Source: Bacillota bacterium
Lineage (GTDB): Bacteria; Bacillota; Clostridia; Acetivibrionales; DSM-1351
Length of the DNA: 64,000 bases
Reading direction: 5' to 3'
Assembly (NCBI GenBank): GCA_023392075.1
Contig: JAEVZU010000067.1
Coordinates: 1 to 64,000, forward strand
A program made the translations under genes and the position numbers. Within the stretch, counting starts at the first letter, position 1; each line of letters starts with the position of its first letter. Shown one piece after another: positions 8,816 to 16,622 of this stretch. The notes under the pieces were generated by a model, which searched no databases, had not been told where the DNA came from, and saw only the letters and a program-made list of their open reading frames with translations.

Positions 8816-9829
8816 CTAAGAGATATTGGCAGTTCCACGCTTTACCAATTCTGCGGCAAACACAGTTTTTTGGGGCATGTCTTTTCCTGACAATACACCC
8901 ACCATGGTATTGACGCATTGCCGGGAAATTGCCTCCAGCTTATTATCGATCGAGGTGAGTTCAGGATCACAATATTCGGCTATGTCCGAGTTATTATACC
9001 CAATTATGGATAACTCATGAGGTACACAGATTCCGGCCGATATTGCATATTTTAACGCACCTATGGCAAGGGAGTCATTTGAGGTCATAACAGAATTAAA
9101 TTTTATTCCTCTGTTTGCAATACCTGTAAGCGCATTGCAAACACTTTTCAGCGAAAATGGTATGGGAGCAATCGACAGAATAAGATCCTCATTGACAGGA
9201 ATATCATTTACCTTGAAGGCCTCCCTGAAGCCGGCAAGTTTTTTCTTTCCGCTGTAAGAAATATTGTCATATAAATATAAAATGTCGGAACCTCTCGTTT
9301 TTAAAAGTTTGGATGTGGTACTGAACATGGCATGGAAATCGTCACAAAGGGTACTGAAAACGTTTGGGCCGTCTAATTCCCCGTTAAGCAGCATGACAGG
9401 TATTTTACGGGATGCATCCAGTATATACTGGTTTTGGTCGGGATCAGGCTGAACATAGTTGGAGCCTATGAGAATTACACTGTCAACATGTTTTGAAAGC
9501 AACAGCTTCAGGTATTTCTTGCGATCTTCAAGTTGATGACCTGTACAGCACAGCAGACAGTCATACCCGCTCTCGCGGAGTTTCTGTTCAACAAAGTATA
9601 CGGCGTGTGCGAGGTAAGGGTCGGAGGAATCGGCGCACAGGATGCCGATTGTGTTCATGGAATTCTTGCCGAGACCTCTGGCAAAAGCATTTGGAGTATA
9701 ACCGTATTTGTCTATGACAGCTAGGACTTTTTCTTTGGTTTTTAGGCTGACCTTTGAACTTCCGTTAATTATCCTAGAAACGGTTGCAATGGAAACTCCC
9801 GATTTTTTTGAAATATCATAAATATTCAT
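8816..9829 (-). CDS. LacI-family transcriptional regulator
   Basis: A 337-residue repressor. The N-terminal HTH reads NIYDISKKSGVSIATVSRIING, then the hinge helix (NAFARGLGKN) and a periplasmic-binding-protein-like sensor domain. It is divergent from the PL1-PL9 pectate lyase and both promoters carry the same operator-like core, AAGTGCTTAC. It probably represses the lyase gene and itself until a pectin-derived sugar binds. The inducer is unknown. It is not obviously CcpA; a local regulator is more likely. The start ATG at 9829 has TGAGGT upstream. Confidence 0.9.
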   Translation of the reverse strand: MNIYDISKKSGVSIATVSRIINGSSKVSLKTKEKVLAVIDKYGYTPNAFARGLGKNSMNTIGILCADSSDPYLAHAVYFVEQKLRESGYDCLLCCTGHQLEDRKKYLKLLLSKHVDSVILIGSNYVQPDPDQNQYILDASRKIPVMLLNGELDGPNVFSTLCDDFHAMFSTTSKLLKTRGSDILYLYDNISYSGKKKLAGFREAFKVNDIPVNEDLILSIAPIPFSLKSVCNALTGIANRGIKFNSVMTSNDSLAIGALKYAISAGICVPHELSIIGYNNSDIAEYCDPELTSIDNKLEAISRQCVNTMVGVLSGKDMPQKTVFAAELVKRGTANIS

Positions 9830-9866
9830 TCTTTTACCTCAATGAAATTATTGGAAGGGACGAAGA

Positions 9867-9880
9867 TGAAAGTGCTTACG
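9867..9880. promoter_or_regulatory. Operator-like site at the lacI-type promoter
   Basis: TGAAAGTGCTTACG shares the AAGTGCTTAC core with the better palindrome at 10021-10040. It lies just downstream of the minus-strand -10 box (9898-9903), a position that would give autorepression. LacI-type and cre-like sites share this shape. Confidence 0.55.
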
Positions 9881-9897
9881 CACATTGCTTTACATTG

Positions 9898-9926
9898 ATT
9901 ATAAGGTATGTCGTAAAAAAATTCAA
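9898..9926 (-). promoter_or_regulatory. Promoter of the LacI-family gene
   Basis: On the minus strand, TTGAAT (9926-9921), a 17-bp spacer and TATAAT (9903-9898). Confidence 0.75.
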
Positions 9927-9979
9927 TTTTTATAAAATATAAAATTAATTTAAATAGAGCGATAAATAAATGATCTGTA

Positions 9980-10008
9980 TTGACTGTATATTTTTTCCGG
10001 TATATACT
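9980..10008 (+). promoter_or_regulatory. Promoter facing the pectate lyase gene
   Basis: TTGACT (9980-9985), 17-bp spacer, TATACT (10003-10008), directly followed by an operator-like palindrome. It points to the lyase gene at 10599 but is separated from it by the IS110 remnant, so a transcript would have a leader of about 580 nt. Confidence 0.65.
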
Positions 10009-10020
10009 TAATTTGTAATT

Positions 10021-10040
10021 AAATGTAAGTGCTTACATTT
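10021..10040. promoter_or_regulatory. LacI-type operator
   Basis: AAATGTAAG-TG-CTTACATTT: 9-bp arms that are perfectly complementary around a 2-bp centre. It starts 12 bp after the -10 box of the lyase-facing promoter, a typical repressor position. It differs from the CcpA cre consensus by one base in the core. Confidence 0.7.
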
Positions 10041-10041
10041 T

Positions 10042-10574
10042 AACCCTTACATGTTTTAGGAGAAAACATGACTTCCTTGCAAGGTTCTGAACCGTATGGA
10101 ATCTGGCCCTTGTAAGTTTTTGTAGTGCTTTGTACCTGTCGTCCATGTAGACCTCCTAGTTAATACACCCGAAACGTAGGTGCTCAGCAATAATCCATGC
10201 ATCTATATCATCGGTTTTCGGAAGATTAGGATACATGGCTTTGAACTTATTGACCTGAGTGGGGTTAAGTACATGGAGTTTGGTATTGAATCTATTTACC
10301 GAGGTATCTTGCTTTAAAAAGTAAACAAGAGAATCATCATAGCGGAAGTAGATTCAAGGCAAATGACGATGGACTGACTAATTTTAAAGTGACACAAAGT
10401 GTCCTACAGGAGAGAATAGAACGGCCTCAATATCTTAACTATATTGTACACAAGCATTAGGTAAATTCAATAGCAAGAAATTCAGTTATCAAAGAGTAAA
10501 ATATTTTCCAGTTAATATTTGTTAAAACGTAAGGGTTATAACTGGAAGAAATATTTAAAAACCCTTACTAAAAC
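10042..10574. repeat. AACCCTTAC repeats flanking the IS110 remnant, and a hairpin before the lyase
   Basis: AACCCTTAC occurs at 10042-10050, inverted as GTAAGGGTT at 10529-10537, and again as AACCCTTACT ending near 10569. The first two bracket the IS110 remnant in inverted orientation with similar flanks (ATGTTTTA and TAAAACG). TTCCAGTTA (about 10507-10515) also pairs with TAACTGGAA (about 10539-10547), making a hairpin around the second copy. They may be old insertion borders or regulator sites; sequence alone does not decide. The interval 10400-10500 shows nothing else. Confidence 0.45.
10061..10400 (-). pseudogene. IS110-family transposase remnant
   Basis: Reading the minus strand gives pieces of an IS110-type DEDD transposase: ICLESTSA, then after a frameshift YDDSLVYFLKQ, HVLNPTQVNKFKAMYPNLPK, DDIDAWIIAEHLRFG, an in-frame TAG, and EVYMDDRYKALQKLTRARF. 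The DIDAWIIAE block is diagnostic of the family. Frameshift, nonsense codon and missing ends show it is dead. Its insertion separates the divergent promoter/operator region from the pectate lyase gene. Confidence 0.8.
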
Positions 10575-10598
10575 TTATTATACGAGGAGGGAAAGGTT

Positions 10599-12815
10599 AT
10601 GTTAAGGAAAATGAAGATTTTTCTCTTGGCCGGGGCGGTCTTTGTACAAGCACTGACGGGGTTGAGTGCAGTTCATATTGAAGCGGCAGACAATGGCCTG
10701 TTTGGGCTGGTTGGTTTTGCAACAATGAATGGCGGTACTACGGGAGGTACCGGCGGAAAAGTGGTAACGGTTAAAAGTGCGACAGAATTGTCTGATCTTT
10801 TAAACCAAAGAAAAAAGGACAAGGATACTTCACCGCTTATTGTAAAAATTTCTTCAAAGCTCACAGGAACAGGTGCCATTGGAGTAAAGGAAGTATCAAA
10901 TATTTCAATTATTGGTGTCGGCAGCAGCGGAGAATTGGAAGGTGTAGGTCTGAATATTGTAAAAGCCAGCAACATAATCATTCAAAATCTGAAAATCCAT
11001 CACACGCTGGCACCAACAGACTGTATTGGAATAGAAAACAGCAAGAATATCTGGATTGACCATTGTGAATTGTATAATATGATCGGGGACTGTAACGGAG
11101 ACGGCAAGATTGATGAAAGCGGAGATATTGACGGCGGTGATGTTGACTGGTATGACGGGTTGCTTGATTGTAAAAAAGACAGTGCATATATCACCGTTTC
11201 ATGGAATTACTTTCATGATTCCTTTAAAACAAGCCTTGTAGGCTCATCCGACAGTGACAATTACGACAGAAAAATGACTTATCACCATAATGTTTTCAAA
11301 AATGTGAAGGAGCGTTTGCCCAGCTACAGATTTGGAACGGGACATGTGTTCAGCAACTATTATGCCGATATCTGGAGCAGTGCGGTCAATTCCAGAATGG
11401 GAGCCAAACTCAGAGTAGAAAGCAATTATTTTGAAAGAGTCGGTTCAGGTGCCGTCAACTCTGAATCGGGGCTGGCAGCCGGCCCTATTGGGTCTTACAA
11501 CAGTGATGAAATTGGATACTGGGATGTAAAGGATAATACATATGTAAATTGCAAGGGTAACCAACCTGCAGCTTCAACCTGCAGCTTTACCCCCCCATAT
11601 CAGTATACAGGGTTTTTAACTCCTGCGAGCCAGGTAAAGGCCATAGTCACACAATATGCAGGCGTTGGCAAACTGGACGGAACAAATCCTACAAATCCGA
11701 CCGATCCGGGGGAAGGCCAGATAAAATATGGTGATATAAATAATGACGCCACAATTGATACTCTTGATTTTGCTGTGCTCAAAATGTATCTTCTGGGACA
11801 AACAGTTGCTATAAAGAATGAAGCTGCCGATTTGGACAGCGACAAGGAAATAACCATACTTGATATGGCAATATTAAAGAAATACCTATTAGGTCTGGTA
11901 ACGACACTTCCTGTACCGACAGAGCCGCAAGAGCCTGACCCAGATCCGGCAGGCGGAGATATAACAATCGAACCAAACGGTTCCATAACTTTGCAGCAGG
12001 CAATAAACAGTATAAAACCGGGAAAAACCATCTATCTTAAAGGCGGTACCTATTCCTTTTCCGAAACGGTAATAATCGCGGAGGGCAATAATGGAAATGC
12101 CGGCAGCACAAAGAATTTGGCCGCTGCCGGAGGAGCAGAGCCGGTATTGGATTTCTCAGGCATGGCATTTGATTCATCCAACAGAGGAGTGGTTGTCGCA
12201 GGAAACTACTGGACCATTAGCGGTTTAAAAATACAGAAAGCCGGTGATAACGGAATGCTTCTGGCAGGCAGCAGCAACATAATCGATAACTGTGAATTTT
12301 ATGCAAATCGCGACACCGGCCTCCAATTGTCCAGGTACAATACCTCATATTCATCCATAGATCAGTGGCCCGCCAATAACACAATAAAAAACTGCTATTC
12401 ACACAGCAACTATGATCCGGACAATGGCGAAGATGCAGACGGATTTGCCGCAAAGCTGACCAGCGGGAGAGGTAACAAATTTATAAGCTGTATATCCAAG
12501 TATAATATTGATGATGGCTGGGATCTCTACACAAAAGATGAGACAGGACCAATCGGCTCGGTCTATTTTGAAAATTGTGAAGCCAGCAATAACGGCCGGA
12601 CTGAGGACGGCATTTCAACCACTGACAGCGACGGAAACGGGTTTAAGCTCGGGGGCAATAAAATCAGTGTTGATCACACACTGGTGAGCTGCAAGGCATT
12701 TAATAACAAAAAGCATGGATTTACCTGGAACAGCAATCCCGGAAAGTTGACACTGACAGGATGCCAGGCCAGCGGCAACGGGGGTAATGACTTTGAGAAG
12801 GTTACCAACAACTGA
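10599..12815 (+). CDS. Cellulosomal pectate lyase, PL1-dockerin-PL9
   Basis: A 738-residue secreted enzyme. After a signal peptide (about 1-30) comes a PL1 pectate lyase domain (about 31-355) with WIDHCELYN and the parallel beta-helix pattern. A Pro/Thr linker leads to a type I dockerin (about 375-435; repeats GDINNDATIDTLD and DLDSDKEITILD, each followed by a LKxYLLG segment), a second Pro-rich linker and a PL9-like pectate lyase domain (about 455-738; QAINSIKPGKTIYLKGGTY, then NCEFYANRDTGLQLSRY). Both modules cleave polygalacturonate by beta-elimination, and the dockerin binds a scaffoldin cohesin. A dockerin between two catalytic modules is unusual. GGAGG precedes the ATG. Confidence 0.92.
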   Translation: MLRKMKIFLLAGAVFVQALTGLSAVHIEAADNGLFGLVGFATMNGGTTGGTGGKVVTVKSATELSDLLNQRKKDKDTSPLIVKISSKLTGTGAIGVKEVSNISIIGVGSSGELEGVGLNIVKASNIIIQNLKIHHTLAPTDCIGIENSKNIWIDHCELYNMIGDCNGDGKIDESGDIDGGDVDWYDGLLDCKKDSAYITVSWNYFHDSFKTSLVGSSDSDNYDRKMTYHHNVFKNVKERLPSYRFGTGHVFSNYYADIWSSAVNSRMGAKLRVESNYFERVGSGAVNSESGLAAGPIGSYNSDEIGYWDVKDNTYVNCKGNQPAASTCSFTPPYQYTGFLTPASQVKAIVTQYAGVGKLDGTNPTNPTDPGEGQIKYGDINNDATIDTLDFAVLKMYLLGQTVAIKNEAADLDSDKEITILDMAILKKYLLGLVTTLPVPTEPQEPDPDPAGGDITIEPNGSITLQQAINSIKPGKTIYLKGGTYSFSETVIIAEGNNGNAGSTKNLAAAGGAEPVLDFSGMAFDSSNRGVVVAGNYWTISGLKIQKAGDNGMLLAGSSNIIDNCEFYANRDTGLQLSRYNTSYSSIDQWPANNTIKNCYSHSNYDPDNGEDADGFAAKLTSGRGNKFISCISKYNIDDGWDLYTKDETGPIGSVYFENCEASNNGRTEDGISTTDSDGNGFKLGGNKISVDHTLVSCKAFNNKKHGFTWNSNPGKLTLTGCQASGNGGNDFEKVTNN

Positions 12816-12834
12816 AAAATTGTGTCAAACATGC

Positions 12835-12863
12835 TTGAAATAACGTTCAATACAAGCTATACT
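12835..12863 (+). promoter_or_regulatory. Promoter of mtaB
   Basis: TTGAAA (12835-12840), exact 17-bp spacer, TATACT (12858-12863), 50 bp before the mtaB start. Confidence 0.75.
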
Positions 12864-12913
12864 TTGTGGTACATCATCTATGCGCTTGAGATGTATTTAG
12901 AAAGGGTTTTATA

Positions 12914-14287
12914 ATGTTGGAAAACAAAAACAGCAACATGGATTCAAGTCCTAGTTCTCAAAAGGTTAACAAATATGGGCGTAAAAAAACCATGTCAATA
13001 TACACCCTCGGCTGCAAGGTTAACCAATATGAATCGGAAGCGGTTTCCTCACTGTTTGAACAAAACGGATATGAGGTTGTTTCCTTTGATCAGAACTCGG
13101 ATGTTTATATAATCAATACCTGTACCGTAACGAACCTCAGTGACAGAAAATCCAGGCAGGCCATTCGAAAAGCCAAAAAAACCAACCCGGATTCAATTGT
13201 AGCTGTTATGGGATGCTATGCCCAGACCTCCTCCGAGGATGTGCTGAAAATACCTGGCGTTAATCTGGTAATCGGGACAAAGGACAGAAATAAAATACTG
13301 GAGTACGTTGACAGGCTCGAGGCCGGTGAGTGCAGAATAAACGCCGTGGACAACATAATGACTTCAAGAAGCTTTGAAGAGCTTAAGGTGAACACCTACA
13401 AGGAGAGAACAAGGGCTTACCTTAAAATACAGGAAGGGTGCAGTCAGTTCTGTTCCTATTGTATAATACCGTATGCCAGAGGCCCTATCAGAAGCAGAAA
13501 GCCGCAGGACATAATAGACGAAGTCAGGGAGCTATCCCAGCACGGTTTTACTGAAATAGTGCTGACAGGTATTCATCTGGCTTCCTACGGCAAGGACCAG
13601 AAAACTACAGACCTTCTTGATATTATACAAAAACTCAATGGGATAGAAGGAATTCAAAGGATCAGGCTGGGGTCCATAGAACCTACTACCATAACCGAAG
13701 AATTTGTCAGAGCTGCTGCTGATATGCCAAAACTTTGCCCTCACTACCATCTTTCGCTTCAAAGCGGATGCGACAGTACCCTGAAGGCTATGAACAGAAA
13801 ATACACTTCGGAGGAATACGGTGAAAGTGTTGCACTGCTTAAAAGGTATATTCCTGACGTAGCTTTAACTACCGATATTATGGTAGGTTTTCCGGGTGAG
13901 ACTGAAGAGGACTTTGTGAAATCATTGGAATTTGCAGAGAAAATGGGTTTTGCAAAAATTCATGTGTTTAAATATTCGCCAAGAAAGGGAACTCCTGCAG
14001 CCGAGGCAGCAAATCAGATAGCTCCCGGTATCAAGGAGACCAGAAGCGAACAGATGCTGGCGTTATCGGACCGGTTGGAAGAACAGTATTTAATGAATTT
14101 TATGGGCAGGGAAATGGAAGTGCTGTACGAACAGGAGCTGCATGACAAAAAAGGATATATCGAGGGACTTACAAAAAATTACATCAGGGTTGCAGCTGAA
14201 GGCGGCCAGGAAATAACAGGCAAAATAGTAAATACAAAATTAAAAAAAGTTTCCGGAAACCTGTTTGAAGGAAATATTTTATGGTAA
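12914..14287 (+). CDS. mtaB: tRNA (N6-threonylcarbamoyladenosine(37)-C2)-methylthiotransferase
   Basis: A 457-residue radical-SAM methylthiotransferase of the MiaB family, MtaB branch. It opens with IYTLGCKVNQYES (UPF0004 domain; Cys ligands of the auxiliary cluster also at NTCTVTN and MGCYAQ). The radical-SAM motif GCSQFCSYCIIPYARG follows, then the TRAM domain at the C-terminus. It adds the methylthio group to t6A37 of ANN-decoding tRNAs. An AGAAAGGG site lies 9 bp before ATG 12914; another in-frame ATG (12992) lacks one. Its own promoter precedes it and palindromic repeat copy B follows. Confidence 0.92.
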   Translation: MLENKNSNMDSSPSSQKVNKYGRKKTMSIYTLGCKVNQYESEAVSSLFEQNGYEVVSFDQNSDVYIINTCTVTNLSDRKSRQAIRKAKKTNPDSIVAVMGCYAQTSSEDVLKIPGVNLVIGTKDRNKILEYVDRLEAGECRINAVDNIMTSRSFEELKVNTYKERTRAYLKIQEGCSQFCSYCIIPYARGPIRSRKPQDIIDEVRELSQHGFTEIVLTGIHLASYGKDQKTTDLLDIIQKLNGIEGIQRIRLGSIEPTTITEEFVRAAADMPKLCPHYHLSLQSGCDSTLKAMNRKYTSEEYGESVALLKRYIPDVALTTDIMVGFPGETEEDFVKSLEFAEKMGFAKIHVFKYSPRKGTPAAEAANQIAPGIKETRSEQMLALSDRLEEQYLMNFMGREMEVLYEQELHDKKGYIEGLTKNYIRVAAEGGQEITGKIVNTKLKKVSGNLFEGNILW

Positions 14288-14293
14288 ATAAAT

Positions 14294-14378
14294 TAGTAGT
14301 CTATGACATTTAAATTTATACATTGCCGGCAGTTAAATTTCCCCGGACAGTGTACGTTTTAGATGTTACAGATCACTG
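14294..14378. repeat. Intergenic palindromic repeat, copy B
   Basis: Left arm TAGTAGTCTATGACATTTAA...ATTGCCGGC; right arm GTCCGGGG... through ACGTTTTAGATGTTACAGATCACTG. An 85-bp imperfect inverted repeat starting a few bases after the mtaB stop. Same family as copies A, C, D and E. Confidence 0.8.
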
Positions 14379-14445
14379 CAAGACTTTAAGCTGTTCATGG
14401 AAGTGGAAATAAATAACAATTTTTGCTGTTGACACAGTAAAGTTG

Positions 14446-14474
14446 TTGCAAAAGCTTAAAGGATATATTAGTAT
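14446..14474 (+). promoter_or_regulatory. Candidate promoter and structured leader of ireB
   Basis: TTGCAA, 17-bp spacer, TAGTAT. The 100-nt leader that follows has two small hairpins: AACCC/GGGTT (about 14502-14516) and AGCGTA/TACGCT (about 14532-14560), the latter just before the RBS AGGAAGGTGA. I could not match it to a known riboswitch class. Confidence 0.45.
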
Positions 14475-14573
14475 TAATATATAGCGTATAAGGAGAATTA
14501 AAACCCATTAAGGGTTCGGCAGGTTACAAAAGCGTAAAAAGAGAGACTACGGCTACGCTAGGAAGGTGATTAA

Positions 14574-14840
14574 ATGGGCATTAATGAAACTATGATGTTT
14601 AATGTAGACAAGGAAAAGGATAATGAAGCCAAAGAAATCTTGATTTCAGTTTATCAGGCGCTTAAGGAAAAGGGATATAACCCCATAAACCAAATGGTAG
14701 GTTATATATTATCCGGTGATCCTACTTACATCACAAATTACAAAAACGCAAGAAGCATTATTCGTAGATTGGAAAGAGATGAGCTTCTGGAAGAAGTACT
14801 GAAGTTCTACCTTGAAAGCAATAATAATACTGTGGAATAA
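14574..14840 (+). CDS. ireB: IreB family regulatory protein (UPF0297)
   Basis: An 88-residue protein matching the UPF0297/IreB family over its length (ALKEKGYNPINQMVGYILSGDP, then YITNYKNARSIIRRLERDE). In enterococci IreB is a substrate of the Ser/Thr kinase IreK and affects cell-envelope stress tolerance; family membership is clear, the role here is inferred. It heads the Firmicute cluster ireB-ruvX-DUF1292, with ruvX 136 bp downstream. GGAAGGTGA precedes the ATG. Confidence 0.92.
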   Translation: MGINETMMFNVDKEKDNEAKEILISVYQALKEKGYNPINQMVGYILSGDPTYITNYKNARSIIRRLERDELLEEVLKFYLESNNNTVE

Positions 14841-14976
14841 ATATTATTAAGATTTTAAGGCACTCTAATTAAAGGAGTGCCTATTAATTTTTCTTGGAAT
14901 ATTTTTATGGGGCCGCAATAAGGTGAGAAGTTTCATAGTTGTTTTGCGGCTGCTGTAAAGCTCATGGAGGTTAAGA

Positions 14977-15396
14977 GTGAGAGTATTGGGCATAGATTAT
15001 GGGGATTCCAGAATAGGTGTTGCTGTCAGCGACCCTATGGGCTGGACTGCACAGGGGCTTGAAACCATAAAAAGCAAGGACAGCTTGAGGAAGGCGATTG
15101 AGAGGATAATGGAAATAATAAGGCAGTATGAAATCAAAGACATAGTAATAGGTTATCCGCTTAATATGAATGGAACTGCGGGCCCCAGGACAGAACGCAC
15201 CGAAGCCTTTATAAAGAAACTGCTGGAGCTGGGTGATTTCAATATTGTCAAATGGGATGAACGGCTTACAACGGTATCTGCCCACAGGGCTATGAATGAA
15301 CTGGGTGTCAAAGCCTCAAACAAAAAGAATATTGTTGATACCATGTCTGCGGTTTTCATCCTTCAGGGGTATCTGGACAGACAGAGCAGGCGTTAG
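14977..15396 (+). CDS. ruvX: Holliday junction resolvase-like protein RuvX (YqgF)
   Basis: A 139-residue RNase H-fold protein. VLGIDYGDSRIGVAVSDP at the N-terminus, VIGYPLNMNG in the middle, WDERLTTVSA and VDTMSAVFILQGYLD at the C-terminus are the family signature, with catalytic Asp/Glu in the first and third blocks. It is implicated in pre-16S rRNA 5'-end processing and formerly called a Holliday-junction resolvase. The start is GTG at 14977 with TGGAGGTTAAGA upstream. The TAG stop coincides with the first bases of repeat half-copy C. Confidence 0.93.
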   Translation: MRVLGIDYGDSRIGVAVSDPMGWTAQGLETIKSKDSLRKAIERIMEIIRQYEIKDIVIGYPLNMNGTAGPRTERTEAFIKKLLELGDFNIVKWDERLTTVSAHRAMNELGVKASNKKNIVDTMSAVFILQGYLDRQSRR

Positions 15397-15422
15397 TGGT
15401 CTGTAACATATAAAACTTATTG
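15394..15422. repeat. Palindromic repeat, half copy C
   Basis: TAGTGGTCTGTAACATATAA matches the left arm of the repeat family; no right arm follows. It begins exactly at the ruvX stop codon (TAG 15394-15396), so the element supplies that stop. Confidence 0.65.
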
Positions 15423-15545
15423 TTGGAAATCCTGTATAAGTATGATATTATTAAATCAATAATTTTAAGTGTAAAAATATTGAAATTATTGTTTGATAAT
15501 TATTAATAAATAATAAATTCGATTAGTTTCAGGAGGAAATAGATT

Positions 15546-15839
15546 ATGAGCAATATGGATGAAGAAAGAGACGATATTGTAGTATTGGTAGGAGAAGATG
15601 GAGAAGAAGTAGAATTTGAACATATCGATACCATTGAGATGAACGGGAATGAATATGTGGTCCTTCTGCCGGTTGAAGATCAGGAAAATGAAGAAGTAGA
15701 TGAAGTAGTTATTCTCAAAGTCGATCACGGTGAGGACGGAGAGGATTCCTTTGTAACAGTTGATGATGAAGACGAATTAAATAGTGTGTTCGAGGAATTT
15801 AAAACAAGAATGGAAGAAGAGTACGACTTCGAGGAATAA
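15546..15839 (+). CDS. DUF1292 family acidic protein
   Basis: A 97-residue very acidic protein with the DUF1292 core (VLVGEDGEEVEFEHIDTIEM, then YVVLLPVEDQENEEVDEVVILKV). It occupies the usual third position after ireB and ruvX in Firmicutes. No biochemical role is established. AGGAGGAAAT precedes the ATG and a terminator follows. Confidence 0.9.
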   Translation: MSNMDEERDDIVVLVGEDGEEVEFEHIDTIEMNGNEYVVLLPVEDQENEEVDEVVILKVDHGEDGEDSFVTVDDEDELNSVFEEFKTRMEEEYDFEE

Positions 15840-15852
15840 GCTTGCCAACAGG

Positions 15853-15891
15853 CCTCCAAATGGGTGAATATGCATCGTTTGGAGGTTTTTA
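15853..15891 (+). terminator. Terminator after the DUF1292 gene
   Basis: CCTCCAAA (15853-15860) pairs with TTTGGAGG (15878-15885), then five T. Confidence 0.82.
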
Positions 15892-16019
15892 ATTATATAT
15901 GTGAATCATAAAAACTCAATTCAATTAAAGAAATTTCCACATACAAATTCATAACAAATTATATGTAAAACACATATTATCTACCTTATCTATAATTTGA
16001 CATATTTTTAACAAGTTTA

Positions 16020-16048
16020 TTGAATAATTCAACTTTATTTGTTATAAT
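16020..16048 (+). promoter_or_regulatory. Promoter of the hydrogenase operon
   Basis: TTGAAT (16020-16025), 17-bp spacer, TATAAT (16043-16048), the strongest promoter match in the window. The surrounding 15.9-16.1 kb is very AT-rich and otherwise empty. Confidence 0.82.
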
Positions 16049-16059
16049 ATTAACGAATA

Positions 16060-16077
16060 TTGTTAATATTATAACAA
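16060..16077. promoter_or_regulatory. Rex-like redox operator
   Basis: TTGTTAATATTATAACAA differs by one base from the clostridial Rex consensus TTGTTAANNNNTTAACAA. It starts 11 bp downstream of the -10 box, where NADH-sensing Rex would block transcription. An overlapping palindrome, TAATATTAAC...GTTAATATTA (about 16045-16071), adds dyad symmetry. Regulation by Rex is inferred. Confidence 0.72.
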
Positions 16078-16114
16078 TTTAAATTAATACATTTTTTAAA
16101 GGGGGTCAAAATTA

Positions 16115-16609
16115 ATGAGTGTAAATGAGTGCTGCTGCGGATGTGCAGACGAAACCAGCTTGAAACTCACCGAAATCATTGCAAAATATAAAGAGACCAG
16201 AGGTGCTCTTATCCCTGTTTTGCACGAAGCTCAAGAGGTATACGGCTATCTGCCGGAGACGGTATTGAAAAAAATATCCGACGGACTGAATGTACCGCTT
16301 GCTGAAATCTACGGTGTAGTAACTTTCTATACTCAATTCTCATTAAATCCAAAAGGACGTTTTAAAATTAATGTTTGTATGGGTACTGCCTGTTACGTGA
16401 AGGGTTCGGGGGACATTCTTGAAAAATTCAAGGAGAAACTCGGCATTGACGTTGGACAATGTACCGAAGATGGGAAATTCTCCCTGGATGCATGCAGGTG
16501 TATTGGTGCCTGTGGTCTCGCTCCTGTAATCATGATAAATGATGATGTCCATGGAAGACTGGTTCCTGATGATGTAGACGGAATCCTGGAGCAATATAAA
16601 GAATTATAA
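16115..16609 (+). CDS. hydC: NuoE-like [2Fe-2S] subunit of NADH-linked [FeFe]-hydrogenase (HydC)
   Basis: A 164-residue thioredoxin-fold protein. Four Cys ligands of one [2Fe-2S] cluster are visible in CMGTACYVKG (near residue 88) and ACRCIGACG (near 127), as in NuoE/HydC. An extra Cys-rich N-terminus (NECCCGCADE) precedes the fold. With HydB and HydA downstream it should form a trimeric, possibly electron-bifurcating hydrogenase that oxidises NADH and ferredoxin and makes H2. First gene of the operon, with AAAGGGGGT upstream. Confidence 0.92.
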   Translation: MSVNECCCGCADETSLKLTEIIAKYKETRGALIPVLHEAQEVYGYLPETVLKKISDGLNVPLAEIYGVVTFYTQFSLNPKGRFKINVCMGTACYVKGSGDILEKFKEKLGIDVGQCTEDGKFSLDACRCIGACGLAPVIMINDDVHGRLVPDDVDGILEQYKEL

Positions 16610-16622
16610 TCCGGAGCTGCAT

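Noticed and set aside
10021..10040. Reading the palindrome as a CcpA cre site
   Set aside because: It is close to cre, but the same core occurs at the neighbouring LacI gene's own promoter, so a local LacI-type operator is the simpler reading.
14500..14570. c-di-GMP, ydaO or guanidine riboswitch before ireB
   Set aside because: None of the conserved blocks of these classes can be found; only small hairpins are present.
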